Below, one piece after another: positions 1 through 6,486 of a stretch of DNA of 30,713 nucleotides. The notes beneath the pieces were generated by a model. The model had not been told where the DNA came from, made no database searches, and saw nothing but the letters and a program-made list of their open reading frames with translations. Both the position numbers and the translations under genes were made by a program. The stretch is from positions 1-30,713 of the IMG/VR virus record IMGVR_UViG_3300037472_000009. The stretch is one strand, 5' to 3'. The DNA comes from a virus. The number at the start of each line of letters is the position of its first letter. The stretch's first letter is position 1.

Positions 1-286
1 AACCGGTCACGTATCAGGTTGGCTTTTGGGATGCCGAGTGTTCCCCACAGGCGTGGGGATGAACCGTGGTGGACAGACGGCAAATGCCCAGCGCTCGAGT
101 GTTCCCCACAGGCGTGGGGATGAACCGCCTACGCGGCCGCTGTCTTGGCAGCAAGGTGCGTGTTCCCCACAGGCGTGGGGATGAACCGTGGTGGACAGAC
201 GGCAAATGCCCAGCGCTCGAGTGTTCCCCACAGGCGTGGGGATGAACCGATCGTTGGCGGTGTGCACACTGGCACGGCCAAGTGTT
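1..286. repeat. Direct terminal repeat (left copy)
   Basis: Bases 1-286 are the same as 30428-30713, checked at both ends and through the internal spacers. The repeat lies entirely inside the CRISPR array, so it shows that the contig overlaps itself. It is most likely an assembly overlap of a circular path of 30427 bp rather than a packaged terminal redundancy, because a P22-like headful phage would not have fixed 286-bp ends placed in CRISPR DNA. Confidence 0.9.
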
Positions 287-615
287 CCCCACAGGCGTGG
301 GGATGAACCGCCGACGGCGACCATGCCTATGCCGACCGCGCCGTGTTCCCCACAGGCGTGGGGATGAACCGGTGGCATCGAACCACAAGCCACCCTCGAC
401 CCGGTGTTCCCCACAGGCGTGGGGATGAACCGCCTACGCGGCCGCTGTCTTGGCAGCAAGGTGCGTGTTCCCCACAGGCGTGGGGATGAACCGCTTTTCA
501 CCGACTGGTTCGAGACCGCCGCGATGTGTTCCCCACAGGCGTGGGGATGAACCGTCTTTCGCCATACATACGAACAGAGTACGGCGGTGTTCCCCACAGG
601 CGTGGGGATGAACCG
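1..615 (+). CRISPR. Type I-E CRISPR array, distal part
   Basis: Ten complete 29-nt repeats start at 38, 99, 160, 221, 282, 343, 404, 465, 526 and 587, preceded by the last five bases of another (1-5). Each begins GTGTTCCCC and ends ATGAACCG, with a CCCCAC/GTGGGG hairpin, the hallmark of I-E (E. coli-like) repeats; orientation is leader-left, plus strand. All copies are perfect, including the last, whereas terminal repeats are often degenerate. Spacers are all 32 nt: 6-37, 67-98, 128-159, 189-220, 250-281, 311-342, 372-403, 433-464, 494-525 and 555-586. Spacer 189-220 repeats 67-98, and 433-464 repeats 128-159. There are no cas genes in the window, so use of the array needs host Cascade/Cas3. 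The array runs directly into the integrase frame at 616. Confidence 0.97.
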
Positions 616-647
616 ATCGTGGGCGGCAAGCACACCGGCACGGCCAA
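616..647 (+). other. Spacer-like 32 nt at the array/integrase junction
   Basis: These 32 nt directly follow the last repeat and are also the first codons of the surviving integrase frame. They align without gaps to spacer 250-281 at 27 of 32 positions; differences are at spacer positions 6, 12, 13, 14 and 21. In the integrase frame three differences are silent third-position changes and two fall in one codon (Lys here, Val in the spacer). The simplest reading is that this stretch is both an array spacer and its protospacer in the phage integrase gene, and that the contig crosses from array to phage here. Confidence 0.7.
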
Positions 648-1272
648 GCGGGTGCTGACCCGTGCCGAGGTGGGCGAGCTCATCGCGTGGTTGCCCAACA
701 TGCGCAGCCTGGGGCGCGACGTGACCACGATGTATCTGTGGACGTGCTGCCGGGGTGGCGAAATTGTCGGGATGCGCCCCGAGCACATCAAGCGCGAGGG
801 CGGTCAATGGTGGTGGACCATCCCGGCCAGCTTGACGAAAAACGCGGGCAACCCTCGGGCGGTGGATCACCGGGTGCCGCTGATTGGCCGGGCGCTGGAG
901 GTGGTGCAGCGCCGCATCGCGGGCGTTGGTGCGTCGGGTTGGCTGTTCGAGACTGAGCGCGGCAGGCAGTACACGCAAAATGATTTCTCGACCTACCTTT
1001 ACAGCCTGCATCCGGACAGCGCAAAGTCTCGGGCCCGGCAGGGCGAAGGACTGGCCCTACCGGTGCTGGGTTGGACAGCGCACGATCTGCGCCGAACCGG
1101 GCGCACGCTGCTGGCCGAGATGGGTTGCCCGCAGGAAGTGGCAGAGGCGATCCTGGGGCACTTGCCCAGCGTGATTGTTGGGACGTACAACCGCAGCTCT
1201 TACGATGCGCAGCGGGTGGAGTGGCTGGGGCGGCTCAGTCAGGCGCTGATGCGTCTGCCATCCGACCCGTAG
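616..1272 (+). CDS. int: Tyrosine integrase, C-terminal catalytic domain (5' end missing)
   Basis: The 218 residues form a complete tyrosine recombinase catalytic domain: Arg46 in TCCRGGE, a likely beta-hairpin Lys75, His156 and Arg159 in HDLRR, His182 in LGH and the nucleophile Tyr191 in TYNR. Such enzymes join phage attP to bacterial attB at integration. Full-length phage integrases usually carry another 150-200 N-terminal residues for arm-type and core DNA binding; these are absent. The frame stays open back through the CRISPR repeats to 526, but those residues are translated repeat and spacer, so no genuine start exists. The 3' end overlaps the convergent gene 1239-1475 by 34 nt. As it stands the gene is partial, either by assembly chimerism or by real fusion to the array. 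Confidence 0.92.
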   Translation: MVGGKHTGTAKRVLTRAEVGELIAWLPNMRSLGRDVTTMYLWTCCRGGEIVGMRPEHIKREGGQWWWTIPASLTKNAGNPRAVDHRVPLIGRALEVVQRRIAGVGASGWLFETERGRQYTQNDFSTYLYSLHPDSAKSRARQGEGLALPVLGWTAHDLRRTGRTLLAEMGCPQEVAEAILGHLPSVIVGTYNRSSYDAQRVEWLGRLSQALMRLPSDP

Positions 1273-1475
1273 AGCATTGGGCAAGTCCAAAAGCCTTCGC
1301 TGTCATCTTGCCCTGTAACAAGCGCAGCCAGCGACATGCCCCGCGTGCTAACCCAGTGACCGCCTTGTTCGCCGCAGTTTTCACAGGTGTGCGCCCCGAA
1401 GACGCGCTCGTAAGCGATCTGCCGCAGCCTTTCGGCATTGGCTCGATTCTTGTTTCGATCATGTTGTCTGCTCAC
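1239..1475 (-). CDS. Small Cys-containing hypothetical protein
   Basis: 78 residues, starting at a GTG whose first bases overlap the stop of the upstream HTH gene (GTGA at 1472-1475). The protein has a basic N-terminal helix, a CENC pair at residues 31-34, His40 and a further Cys at 65, which could bind a metal. It is the last gene of the leftward early operon and converges on the integrase. I do not recognise a family. The coupled start and operon position support it as real; no strong ribosome site is visible, which fits translational coupling. Confidence 0.6.
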   Translation of the reverse strand: MSRQHDRNKNRANAERLRQIAYERVFGAHTCENCGEQGGHWVSTRGMSLAALVTGQDDSEGFWTCPMLYGSDGRRISA

Positions 1476-1723
1476 GCCACCACCCGACCTTTCCGCCCAT
1501 GACCACTGCCCGCAGGCGGGGCCAGGTCTGACGCTGGCCGGGTAGCCACGTACTCGCGCAGGTTCGCCAGCGTGTAGCGCGCATTGCGAGCGCCGACCAA
1601 GATCGGCTTCAGCAGCGGCTCGGTGCGGGTCAGCGCCTGGAATGTGGACGCGGACACGTCCAGCATCTGCGCGGCCTTGTCTTGGGCCACGCATAGCGGT
1701 TCGATTTTGATGTGCTCGCTCAC
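1472..1723 (-). CDS. Excisionase-like helix-turn-helix DNA-binding protein
   Basis: 83 residues from a GTG start (1723) with a good AAGGAG site just upstream. Residues 11-60 resemble the MerR/excisionase-type HTH_17 fold: a helix around AAQMLDVSASTFQ followed by a wing-like segment (VGARNARYTLANLREYV). Proteins of this type act as recombination directionality factors or small regulators. Its place beside the integrase suggests Xis, which would bind near attP and favour excision; that role is inferred from position and fold only. It overlaps both neighbours by 4 nt. A small autoregulator of the neighbouring genes is an alternative. Confidence 0.7.
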   Translation of the reverse strand: MSEHIKIEPLCVAQDKAAQMLDVSASTFQALTRTEPLLKPILVGARNARYTLANLREYVATRPASDLAPPAGSGHGRKGRVVA

Positions 1724-2001
1724 GGTTGCTCCTTCGGTGGTGGTGGCAGGGGCATCCAGTGCGTTGCGCCATCGTTCAAGCGCCAATACTTTAGCTCACC
1801 GCCATGGCTTTGCAGTTCGTACCAGCCTTCGGGCCAATAGTAGGTGTCGTCGGCTGGGTTGTAGTCAGACCAATCGCCTTCCTCGTCCTCGTCATAGCCC
1901 TGATCCAGCGCATAGCGCGGCACCCATATTGCGCGTACCCATTGGTTGCCGTCCCAAGCCAGAACTGATAGTGCTGCTGCTGGTTTATTTGCTTCGCTCA
2001 C
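1720..2001 (-). CDS. DUF551-like phage protein
   Basis: 93 residues from a GTG (2001) overlapping the previous stop as GTGA, with an AAAGGA ribosome site. It is Trp/Tyr-rich and acidic in the middle (DEDEEGDWSDYNPADD), and ends with the THWMPLPPPP signature typical of DUF551 proteins, which are common accessory proteins of phage early regions with no known biochemical role. Two further genes in the same operon (1998-2204 and 2700-3476) carry related modules. Confidence 0.72.
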   Translation of the reverse strand: MSEANKPAAALSVLAWDGNQWVRAIWVPRYALDQGYDEDEEGDWSDYNPADDTYYWPEGWYELQSHGGELKYWRLNDGATHWMPLPPPPKEQP

Positions 2002-2204
2002 GATTGATCCTTTGAAAATGTAGGCAGCGCGCACCAGTGGGTCCAATGCGCGTTTGGCGCGGACGTGTAAGTCCCGTATGTCGCAACCCCCGCCGGGCGC
2101 GAGATCAATTGCAGCTTGACGCCACGCGGGGTGTCTTTGTCGATTGCAATCCAGTGGTAATCGCGGTCCACCGCTGCTGTTTTGCTGCTGTTGATGGCGG
2201 TCAT
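1998..2204 (-). CDS. DUF551-like phage protein
   Basis: 68 residues. The ATG at 2204 overlaps the stop of the upstream gene (ATGA). The pattern YHWIAIDKDTPRGVKLQLI, then a Gly/Tyr-rich stretch and a terminal WTHWCALP is a compact version of the DUF551-like module, in which a tryptophan-led start and a THW.PLP end bracket a short beta-rich domain. Function is unknown. It is translationally coupled on both sides. Confidence 0.65.
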   Translation of the reverse strand: MTAINSSKTAAVDRDYHWIAIDKDTPRGVKLQLISRPAGVATYGTYTSAPNAHWTHWCALPTFSKDQS

Positions 2205-2377
2205 GGTGTTTTGAAAATCGGGATGTACTGACAGCTCACACCACGCACCACGGCTGTATTTGCCGGGGTGCGCTCGCCCCACGTCTGATCGGGATGACCC
2301 ACCCAGCGGGCGCAATCTCGGCACAGGTCGTCATGGGCTACCGGGTGGCAGCGGCTTATGTCGTGGGGCAGCGTCAT
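2201..2377 (-). CDS. Small Cys/His hypothetical protein
   Basis: 58 residues, found by reading the gap between flanking coupled genes: the ATG at 2377 overlaps the upstream stop and its own TGA overlaps the next ATG at 2204. Cysteines at 10, 18 and 21 with nearby histidines (CHPVAHDDLCRDC) and a later Cys at 49 could form a small zinc site. I do not recognise a family. Precise 4-nt overlaps at both ends are the main evidence that it is a gene. Confidence 0.65.
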   Translation of the reverse strand: MTLPHDISRCHPVAHDDLCRDCARWVGHPDQTWGERTPANTAVVRGVSCQYIPIFKTP

Positions 2378-2703
2378 GGCCTCACCGCCTTGCTGGCGAG
2401 CATTGCGGCGTCGATGGCATTAAGAATAGGGTAAGGCACTTGCCTCCAATTGTCAGGGCGCGGCACTTGACGATCTGTGCCTGCAATTTCAAGCACTGTC
2501 CCATGGTCGGTAAAGCACTCTGACACGTATGCGTGATGCAAAATCCAATCAAGCCTATCCGAGTCTTTCAGCACGTCAGCAAGCTTTGCCAGCACGGCGG
2601 CTTCGATTGCATTAGCAACCGATAGCCCGTTGCGATTCCAGTCGCCTAAGTTCAACTGCAAGCGGCCGACAATCTCTTTCTTTTCTTGCTGAGTCAATAT
2701 CAT
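2374..2703 (-). CDS. Hypothetical phage early protein
   Basis: 109 residues, start at 2703 (ATGA overlap with the preceding stop). The N-terminus is helical and polar (MILTQQEKKEIVGRLQLNL), the centre contains DSDRLDWILHHAYV, a pattern I associate with hypothetical proteins of phage accessory blocks. No catalytic motif is visible. A longer upstream frame exists but would overlap the previous gene by over 100 nt, so the coupled start is preferred. Confidence 0.7.
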   Translation of the reverse strand: MILTQQEKKEIVGRLQLNLGDWNRNGLSVANAIEAAVLAKLADVLKDSDRLDWILHHAYVSECFTDHGTVLEIAGTDRQVPRPDNWRQVPYPILNAIDAAMLASKAVRP

Positions 2704-3476
2704 GGCTTTTCCTTTGCAAAAGCCCGCTCCCACTCGCGGGCTGAAAAAATCATTAGCGCCCGCTTGTTTGCATCCATCAAGCCAAAACTGTGATCGCGGG
2801 AAAGGCAAGCGCTGGTGATCTGCTCATCACTCAGCGGCTGCTGTGCTGGTGGCTGCGCTCGATTAACCTCAATCTGAGTCTTCAATTGACGAATCTCAAT
2901 CTTGAATGCAGGCGCCTCGCAATGACTTGCGCACGGTGCTGGGTGCTTTGCCTCACGCTGCAACTCAACGCGCCCCAGTAGCTGAGGCTCTTGCCCGCTG
3001 GCAATAGGTGCTGGTGGGTTGTCGTGTAAAGGTAGCCAACCAAGTGGAGTACCTTCACCCTCAGAAAAACAATCACCAGTCCAGCTCCACCCCGCAAACT
3101 GCCAGTCCTGGTCCTCTTGCGTGTTGCGAGAATAATTCGCCCCAATAGTTGTCTGTGGAAGCTCTGAGTCCTCAAGACTTCGCTCCGTAAACTTCACCAG
3201 CAGCCTAACGATGGTTCCGTCTTTAGGAGCGGCTTCCATCGGTAGCCAAGCAAAAGGCTCCTGCCCGCTGGCAAGCTGCGCCTCAAGCTCGGCAACGCGC
3301 TTTTGCAGCGGTTCAATTGCTTGATTAACGTGATTAACTATTACTCTTTGCTCACGCGGGCTCCACTGCATTGTGTGTTCTGGGTGGGGCGGCAGTTCGT
3401 ATTGCATATCAATTCTCCGATTTAGATCTGATGCAGGGATGAATTCCCCGCTGTCAAGGCAAAGACCGGGGGTCAT
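2700..3476 (-). CDS. DUF551-module phage accessory protein
   Basis: 258 residues; ATG at 3476 overlaps the Gp157 stop. The N-terminal third holds a short coiled coil (about 45-70, QAIEPLQKRVAELEAQL). Residues 75-155 form a DUF551-like module: WLPMEAAPKDGTIVRLLV, aromatic-rich middle, GWLPLHDNPPAP. After a linker the C-terminus has LSDEQITSACLS and ends in a helical, basic tail. Two near-identical phrases (ASGQEP at about 69 and 160) suggest internal duplication. Its role is unknown; proteins with this mix are typical of non-essential early blocks of temperate phages. Confidence 0.75.
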   Translation of the reverse strand: MTPGLCLDSGEFIPASDLNRRIDMQYELPPHPEHTMQWSPREQRVIVNHVNQAIEPLQKRVAELEAQLASGQEPFAWLPMEAAPKDGTIVRLLVKFTERSLEDSELPQTTIGANYSRNTQEDQDWQFAGWSWTGDCFSEGEGTPLGWLPLHDNPPAPIASGQEPQLLGRVELQREAKHPAPCASHCEAPAFKIEIRQLKTQIEVNRAQPPAQQPLSDEQITSACLSRDHSFGLMDANKRALMIFSAREWERAFAKEKP

Positions 3477-3967
3477 TTGATCGTCAATCTGTCACGTCGC
3501 ACAATGCGCGCGCCAGCCACGGGCTCGCCTGCCAAAATCGCGGCTTTGATCTTTGCTTTGCTCAGTCCTGGCGGGCGTGGGTCAAGGCACAGCTCGGGCG
3601 GGAATTCCACGCCGTCTTCGATTTCCACCGATTCGTCCCGGCCAATGTGAAGAGTTGCGGCGGCCAAGCCATCGGCACTTACTTTGCTGATGCCAGCATT
3701 GCGCATACAGTCGGACATGTAAGCCCGGAATCGATCCAGTCGGGCTTTGCGGGTGGCGACTTGTTTGTGCATCGCCGCAAGCATCTTTTCTGATGCGTCA
3801 ATCAGCGCGGTCTCTTCCAGCGCTTAGGCCACACAGGCCCCGCCCTTGCTTGCGAACAGCTCGCGGCTGCTGGTGTAGGCGTCGGTGTATTCGCCGGTCT
3901 CTGGGTCAACGGTCGAGAGGGCTTCGCGCACCGCTTGCGCGGCATCAAAAAGGGTTATGGCTGTCAT
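3473..3967 (-). pseudogene. Gp157-family gene interrupted by an in-frame TAA
   Basis: The 164-codon frame from ATG 3967 reads as a complete siphovirus Gp157 protein (PF05565-like): an N-terminal start (MTAITLFDAAQAVREAL), DPETGE, a helical middle and a C-terminus ending ILAGEPVAGARIVRRDRLTI. Codon 48 is TAA (3824-3826). One C-to-T change from CAA (Gln) would explain it. Downstream, an ATG at 3784 could restart a 103-residue fragment covering the conserved C-terminal half, but its ribosome site is weak. Gp157 proteins sit with SSB and recombination genes, as here; reported roles relate to phage resistance in streptococci, but their function is unclear. A sequencing error is possible. Confidence 0.8.
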
Positions 3968-3979
3968 GGTGTTGGCCGA

Positions 3980-4615
3980 TCAGAAAGGGATTGAGTCGTC
4001 GAGGTCATCGAATGCGCCCGGCGTTGATGCGCCGCCCTGTGCTGGCGCTGCCGACTGAGGCGCGCGGCGGGTTTTAAGAGGGCGGTGATGCAGGCGAGCC
4101 ACCATCTTTTCCAGCAGCACGGGCGAGGTCTTGCGCTCCAGAATCTCGCTGGCGGTCAACTCGGTTCCGGCCTGGAAGCAACCCGACAACACCATGCGAT
4201 TCGTCACCGAACCATCTGACTTTTGGTATTCCTCAGTCTCCAGCAGTAGGCCGATGGGCTTGCTGCAAAGGTCTGGGAAGATGGACCCTTCGCGGACGAC
4301 CTCCTTCTTTTGATCGAAGTCGTAGAAGGTGACATTGCCGAATTGCGGCTTGATGTCGCGCAGCTTCATGCAAGCCATCATGGCCATGAGCATGTCGAAC
4401 CCCATGATTCGGGTGCCGTCTGACTTGAGCGTGTAGAGGCTCAGACGGGCTTTTTGGCCTGCATCGTCTTCAAACACAAAGGCAATGCCCCGCGTACCGC
4501 TTTTCGCGGTGATGTCTTCGGCCTGGGTGAACTTGCCGGTGTATTTACCGATCTCTTTGATCTGGTTGCCGGTGCTGTCGGCTTTGCGTGCGGATTGTGT
4601 GTCGAGTGCGTACAT
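3980..4615 (-). CDS. SSB-like single-stranded DNA-binding protein
   Basis: 211 residues; ATG at 4615 is preceded by a clear GGAAAAG site. The body looks like an OB-fold phage SSB (beta-rich segments around TRGIAFVFEDDAGQKARLSLY and NVTFYDF). A Pro/Ala/Gln-rich linker follows from about 180 and the protein ends DDLDDSIPF, the acidic tip that SSB proteins use to dock recombination and replication partners. It lies directly downstream of a Sak4-like ATPase; SSB tails are known to stimulate Sak4-type annealing, so the two probably work as a pair. Assignment rests mainly on the tail and context. Confidence 0.75.
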   Translation of the reverse strand: MYALDTQSARKADSTGNQIKEIGKYTGKFTQAEDITAKSGTRGIAFVFEDDAGQKARLSLYTLKSDGTRIMGFDMLMAMMACMKLRDIKPQFGNVTFYDFDQKKEVVREGSIFPDLCSKPIGLLLETEEYQKSDGSVTNRMVLSGCFQAGTELTASEILERKTSPVLLEKMVARLHHRPLKTRRAPQSAAPAQGGASTPGAFDDLDDSIPF

Positions 4616-4632
4616 GGTGCTTTTCCTTGTGT

Positions 4633-5283
4633 TTAAGCAGTGGTGGCGGGGTGGTAATACTCGGATATGGCTGCATCAATTGCAGCCAGGTCGTTGTCGA
4701 TGTGCAGGTCTGCGAACATGCCCAGCGGTGACTTGGTGCAGTCGTTGCCGTTGGTCTGGGTGCTGAATTTGTAGTTGCCGTTGATGACTTCGGTTCGCAG
4801 GACGATTGTGAAAAAACCTTCCGGCACGAGCGTTTGATCGACCATCTTGCCAACCGTCTTCATGCGAACAGCGCCGAATTCGTCGGTTTGTGTGTGAGCC
4901 AACAGGTACACCCGGCGATGCGGCGCAAGGTCGCCAGCGGCTCGAAAAATGTTCCATGCGCTCTTGGCAATATCGGTGAACTTCTCATAGCCCTTGTCTG
5001 CGCTGCGGGACATCAGAGAATTCACCATGACGGCCTGGTAATCGTCAATCACCACAACTTCATGGGGTGACGAGCGCATGAGTTTTTCGATCAGCGCCGG
5101 GTCGTCGGTCTGAATGACGTTGCCCACGTCCTTGAGCTCGGCGCGGGTTTTCCACCCGGTAGCCCGAAAAGGCAGTGGTTTTTTTAAGCACTGGATCAGC
5201 AGGGTTTTCGCTGGGTTCAAGTTGCGAAGGCTGGTGGACTTGCCTGACCCGCTGTTTCCGAGAATGAGAGTTGCAATGCTCAC
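4633..5283 (-). CDS. P-loop ATPase, Sak4-like recombinase family
   Basis: 216 residues from GTG 5283, with GAAAG upstream; a longer frame to 5430 would overlap the small gene 5352-5513 and add a sequence unlike the family. Walker A is GNSGSGKST at residues 9-17; a Walker B-like strand VVVIDDYQ lies near 90. This layout fits phage AAA_24/RecA-like ATPases, including Sak4, which binds single-stranded DNA and promotes annealing. The neighbouring SSB with a DDSIPF tail and a Gp157 gene supports a DNA recombination role. Without structure comparison I cannot separate Sak4 from other nucleotide-binding proteins of this group. Confidence 0.8.
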   Translation of the reverse strand: MSIATLILGNSGSGKSTSLRNLNPAKTLLIQCLKKPLPFRATGWKTRAELKDVGNVIQTDDPALIEKLMRSSPHEVVVIDDYQAVMVNSLMSRSADKGYEKFTDIAKSAWNIFRAAGDLAPHRRVYLLAHTQTDEFGAVRMKTVGKMVDQTLVPEGFFTIVLRTEVINGNYKFSTQTNGNDCTKSPLGMFADLHIDNDLAAIDAAISEYYHPATTA

Positions 5284-5351
5284 GATGTGCTTTCGATTGT
5301 GTTGATGTGGTTTTTTGCTGGCTTGGTTTGGGTGCCGGTGAACCCATGATT

Positions 5352-5513
5352 TCAGTTGAATGGATCGGGTGCGCGCTTGAGTGCATCGACGCGCTGCTGT
5401 TGCTTCAATTCGCGCCAGAATGCGCGCCATGCTGCCCTGAATGCCTTCCTGATGGGCGCTGGTGGGCGCGGTGTGCGGCCCTCGCTGGGCCAGTACGCGT
5501 CTTTTGTTCTCAT
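5352..5513 (-). CDS. Small basic hypothetical protein
   Basis: 53 residues in the gap between two operon genes. The ATG (5513) lies 7 nt after the upstream stop. The product is rich in Arg, Pro and aromatic residues (YWPSEGRTPRPPAPIRKAF), then an amphipathic helix with several Trp and ends in PDPFN. No family is recognised. Position, orientation and the otherwise empty 237-nt gap support it. Confidence 0.6.
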   Translation of the reverse strand: MRTKDAYWPSEGRTPRPPAPIRKAFRAAWRAFWRELKQQQRVDALKRAPDPFN

Positions 5514-5520
5514 GGTGCTC

Positions 5521-5817
5521 TCAGGGTTGGTTAAAAACGGTGATGAAAACAGCCAGCGTCACGGCTGCGCCAACAAGGGCGAGCGATACCAGCGCATAGG
5601 CCAGCATCCGCATCGCGCTCATTGCGTCGTCGGCTTCTTGTTTGTCGGCTATGCGGCTCACGAATGCCTCGGGCTGCAACTGCTCGGTGTCGACCGACTC
5701 AATCACCAGCTGCGCGCGAGCTTTGCGAATAGCCCGCATGTGCTGGCCAGCGCTTCGGTTGATGGATGCGTTCATGCGGTGCATGGCGCGTTCGGCTTGG
5801 CGTTCGATGGGCGTCAT
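5521..5817 (-). CDS. Small membrane protein with cytosolic helical N-terminus
   Basis: 98 residues; ATG at 5817 overlaps the upstream stop (ATGA). Residues 1-65 are charged and helical (many Arg, Glu, Gln); residues 71-94 form one strongly hydrophobic helix, leaving a short tail (NQP). This is a tail-anchored single-pass topology. Function is unknown; small early membrane proteins in phages often affect superinfection or host physiology, but nothing here shows that. Confidence 0.7.
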   Translation of the reverse strand: MTPIERQAERAMHRMNASINRSAGQHMRAIRKARAQLVIESVDTEQLQPEAFVSRIADKQEADDAMSAMRMLAYALVSLALVGAAVTLAVFITVFNQP

Positions 5818-5990
5818 GACAGATGCCCCCATGCAATCAAGCCGATCAACACCAGCGCAGCAATGACGCATCCGATTACCACGATGCGGTCTGTTGGGTG
5901 CATCGGCTCGTCGGCCTCGGTGATGTGCTTGCTGGCGTGCGGGCCGAATGCTTCGTCCAGCGTTCGCGCGAAACGGTCTTGGTGTTTCAT
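5814..5990 (-). CDS. Small single-pass membrane protein
   Basis: 58 residues from ATG 5990 (ATGA overlap). The first 30 are polar and His-rich (MKHQDRFARTLDEAFGPHAS), followed by a hydrophobic helix at 35-55. It is the second consecutive membrane peptide in the operon. No family recognised. Confidence 0.65.
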   Translation of the reverse strand: MKHQDRFARTLDEAFGPHASKHITEADEPMHPTDRIVVIGCVIAALVLIGLIAWGHLS

Positions 5991-6217
5991 GCTGCCACCC
6001 GCTGAATCTGCGGCTGCGGCGCACCGTGCCCACGCGCACCCGGTGTGCCCAGCCACATCACGCCATCGGGGTCGATAACCCGCTGAACCTTGTGCAGCTT
6101 GCGCAGGGCTTCTTCGCCCGCCAGGTAGCGGCGGTGATCGTCCGCAAACTGGTACTGCCAGTCGAAGGCCTTGAGTGCTGCGCCGTAGGTGGCCAGCTTG
6201 GATGGGGCGGCGCTCAT
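5987..6217 (-). CDS. Hypothetical phage protein
   Basis: 76 residues; ATG at 6217 overlaps the stop of the first operon gene. The sequence is helical with many charged residues (KAFDWQYQFADDHRRYLAGE, then LRKLHKVQ) and a central VIDPDGVMW strand, ending in a Gly/Pro/Gln tail. No motif recognised. Coupled overlaps at both ends support the start chosen over an upstream in-frame ATG. Confidence 0.68.
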   Translation of the reverse strand: MSAAPSKLATYGAALKAFDWQYQFADDHRRYLAGEEALRKLHKVQRVIDPDGVMWLGTPGARGHGAPQPQIQRVAA

Positions 6218-6351
6218 GCTGACACCTTGCAGGCTTTGGTGATGTGGACCCAGCAACCGCAGTCGATGGTTGTCCACAAGCTGTTGCCGTTGACTTTAAT
6301 GACAACGCCGGTTCGGCCTGTCACTGTGCGGATGGTGTCGCCTACTTTCAT
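6214..6351 (-). CDS. Small SH3-like beta protein, first gene of the leftward operon
   Basis: 45 residues; ATG 6351 has a GGAG site 9-12 nt upstream. Start MKVGDTIRTVTGRTGVVIKV resembles the short beta-barrel (KOW/SH3-like) proteins that phages often encode, with CGCW and a later Cys. A longer frame reaches 6465 but its extra residues run through the promoter region and are unlike the rest. As the first gene after the divergent regulatory region it should be among the earliest expressed. Confidence 0.65.
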   Translation of the reverse strand: MKVGDTIRTVTGRTGVVIKVNGNSLWTTIDCGCWVHITKACKVSA

Positions 6352-6486
6352 GTTGCTGCTCCAGTTGTTGCTGCTGAGAAATTCAGCGGCATGGAAGTAA
6401 TGTAGCACGGCAAAGTGACACAGCACAAGCGATATTGTAAAAATATTTATTCTGGTTGCGCGCATTTACTGTGATACACTGAGCGC
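6352..6486. promoter_or_regulatory. Divergent early regulatory region
   Basis: This 135-bp AT-richer gap separates leftward and rightward early genes. On the minus strand TTGTGC (6428-6423) and TACATT (6404-6399), 18 bp apart, make a plausible promoter for the leftward operon. On the plus strand TGTGATAC (6471-6477 region) could be an extended -10 for gene 6487, but no good -35 is seen. An imperfect palindrome around 6469-6480 (ACTGTGATACACT) may be an operator. The arrangement resembles the control region of a lambdoid phage, without a recognisable CI gene. Confidence 0.5.

Noticed and set aside
1-286. Fixed direct terminal repeats used for DNA packaging
   Set aside because: The repeat is wholly inside the CRISPR array and P22-like terminases package by headful; overlap of a circular assembly path explains it better.
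526-615. Integrase start at ATG 526
   Set aside because: The first 30 residues are CRISPR repeat and spacer sequence; the frame is open by chance.
7-1011. Long minus-strand frames over both array parts with repeated [17 protein letters not shown] and VHPHACGEH phrases
   Set aside because: They are translations of the CRISPR repeat in three frames; such spurious proteins arise wherever this repeat is translated.
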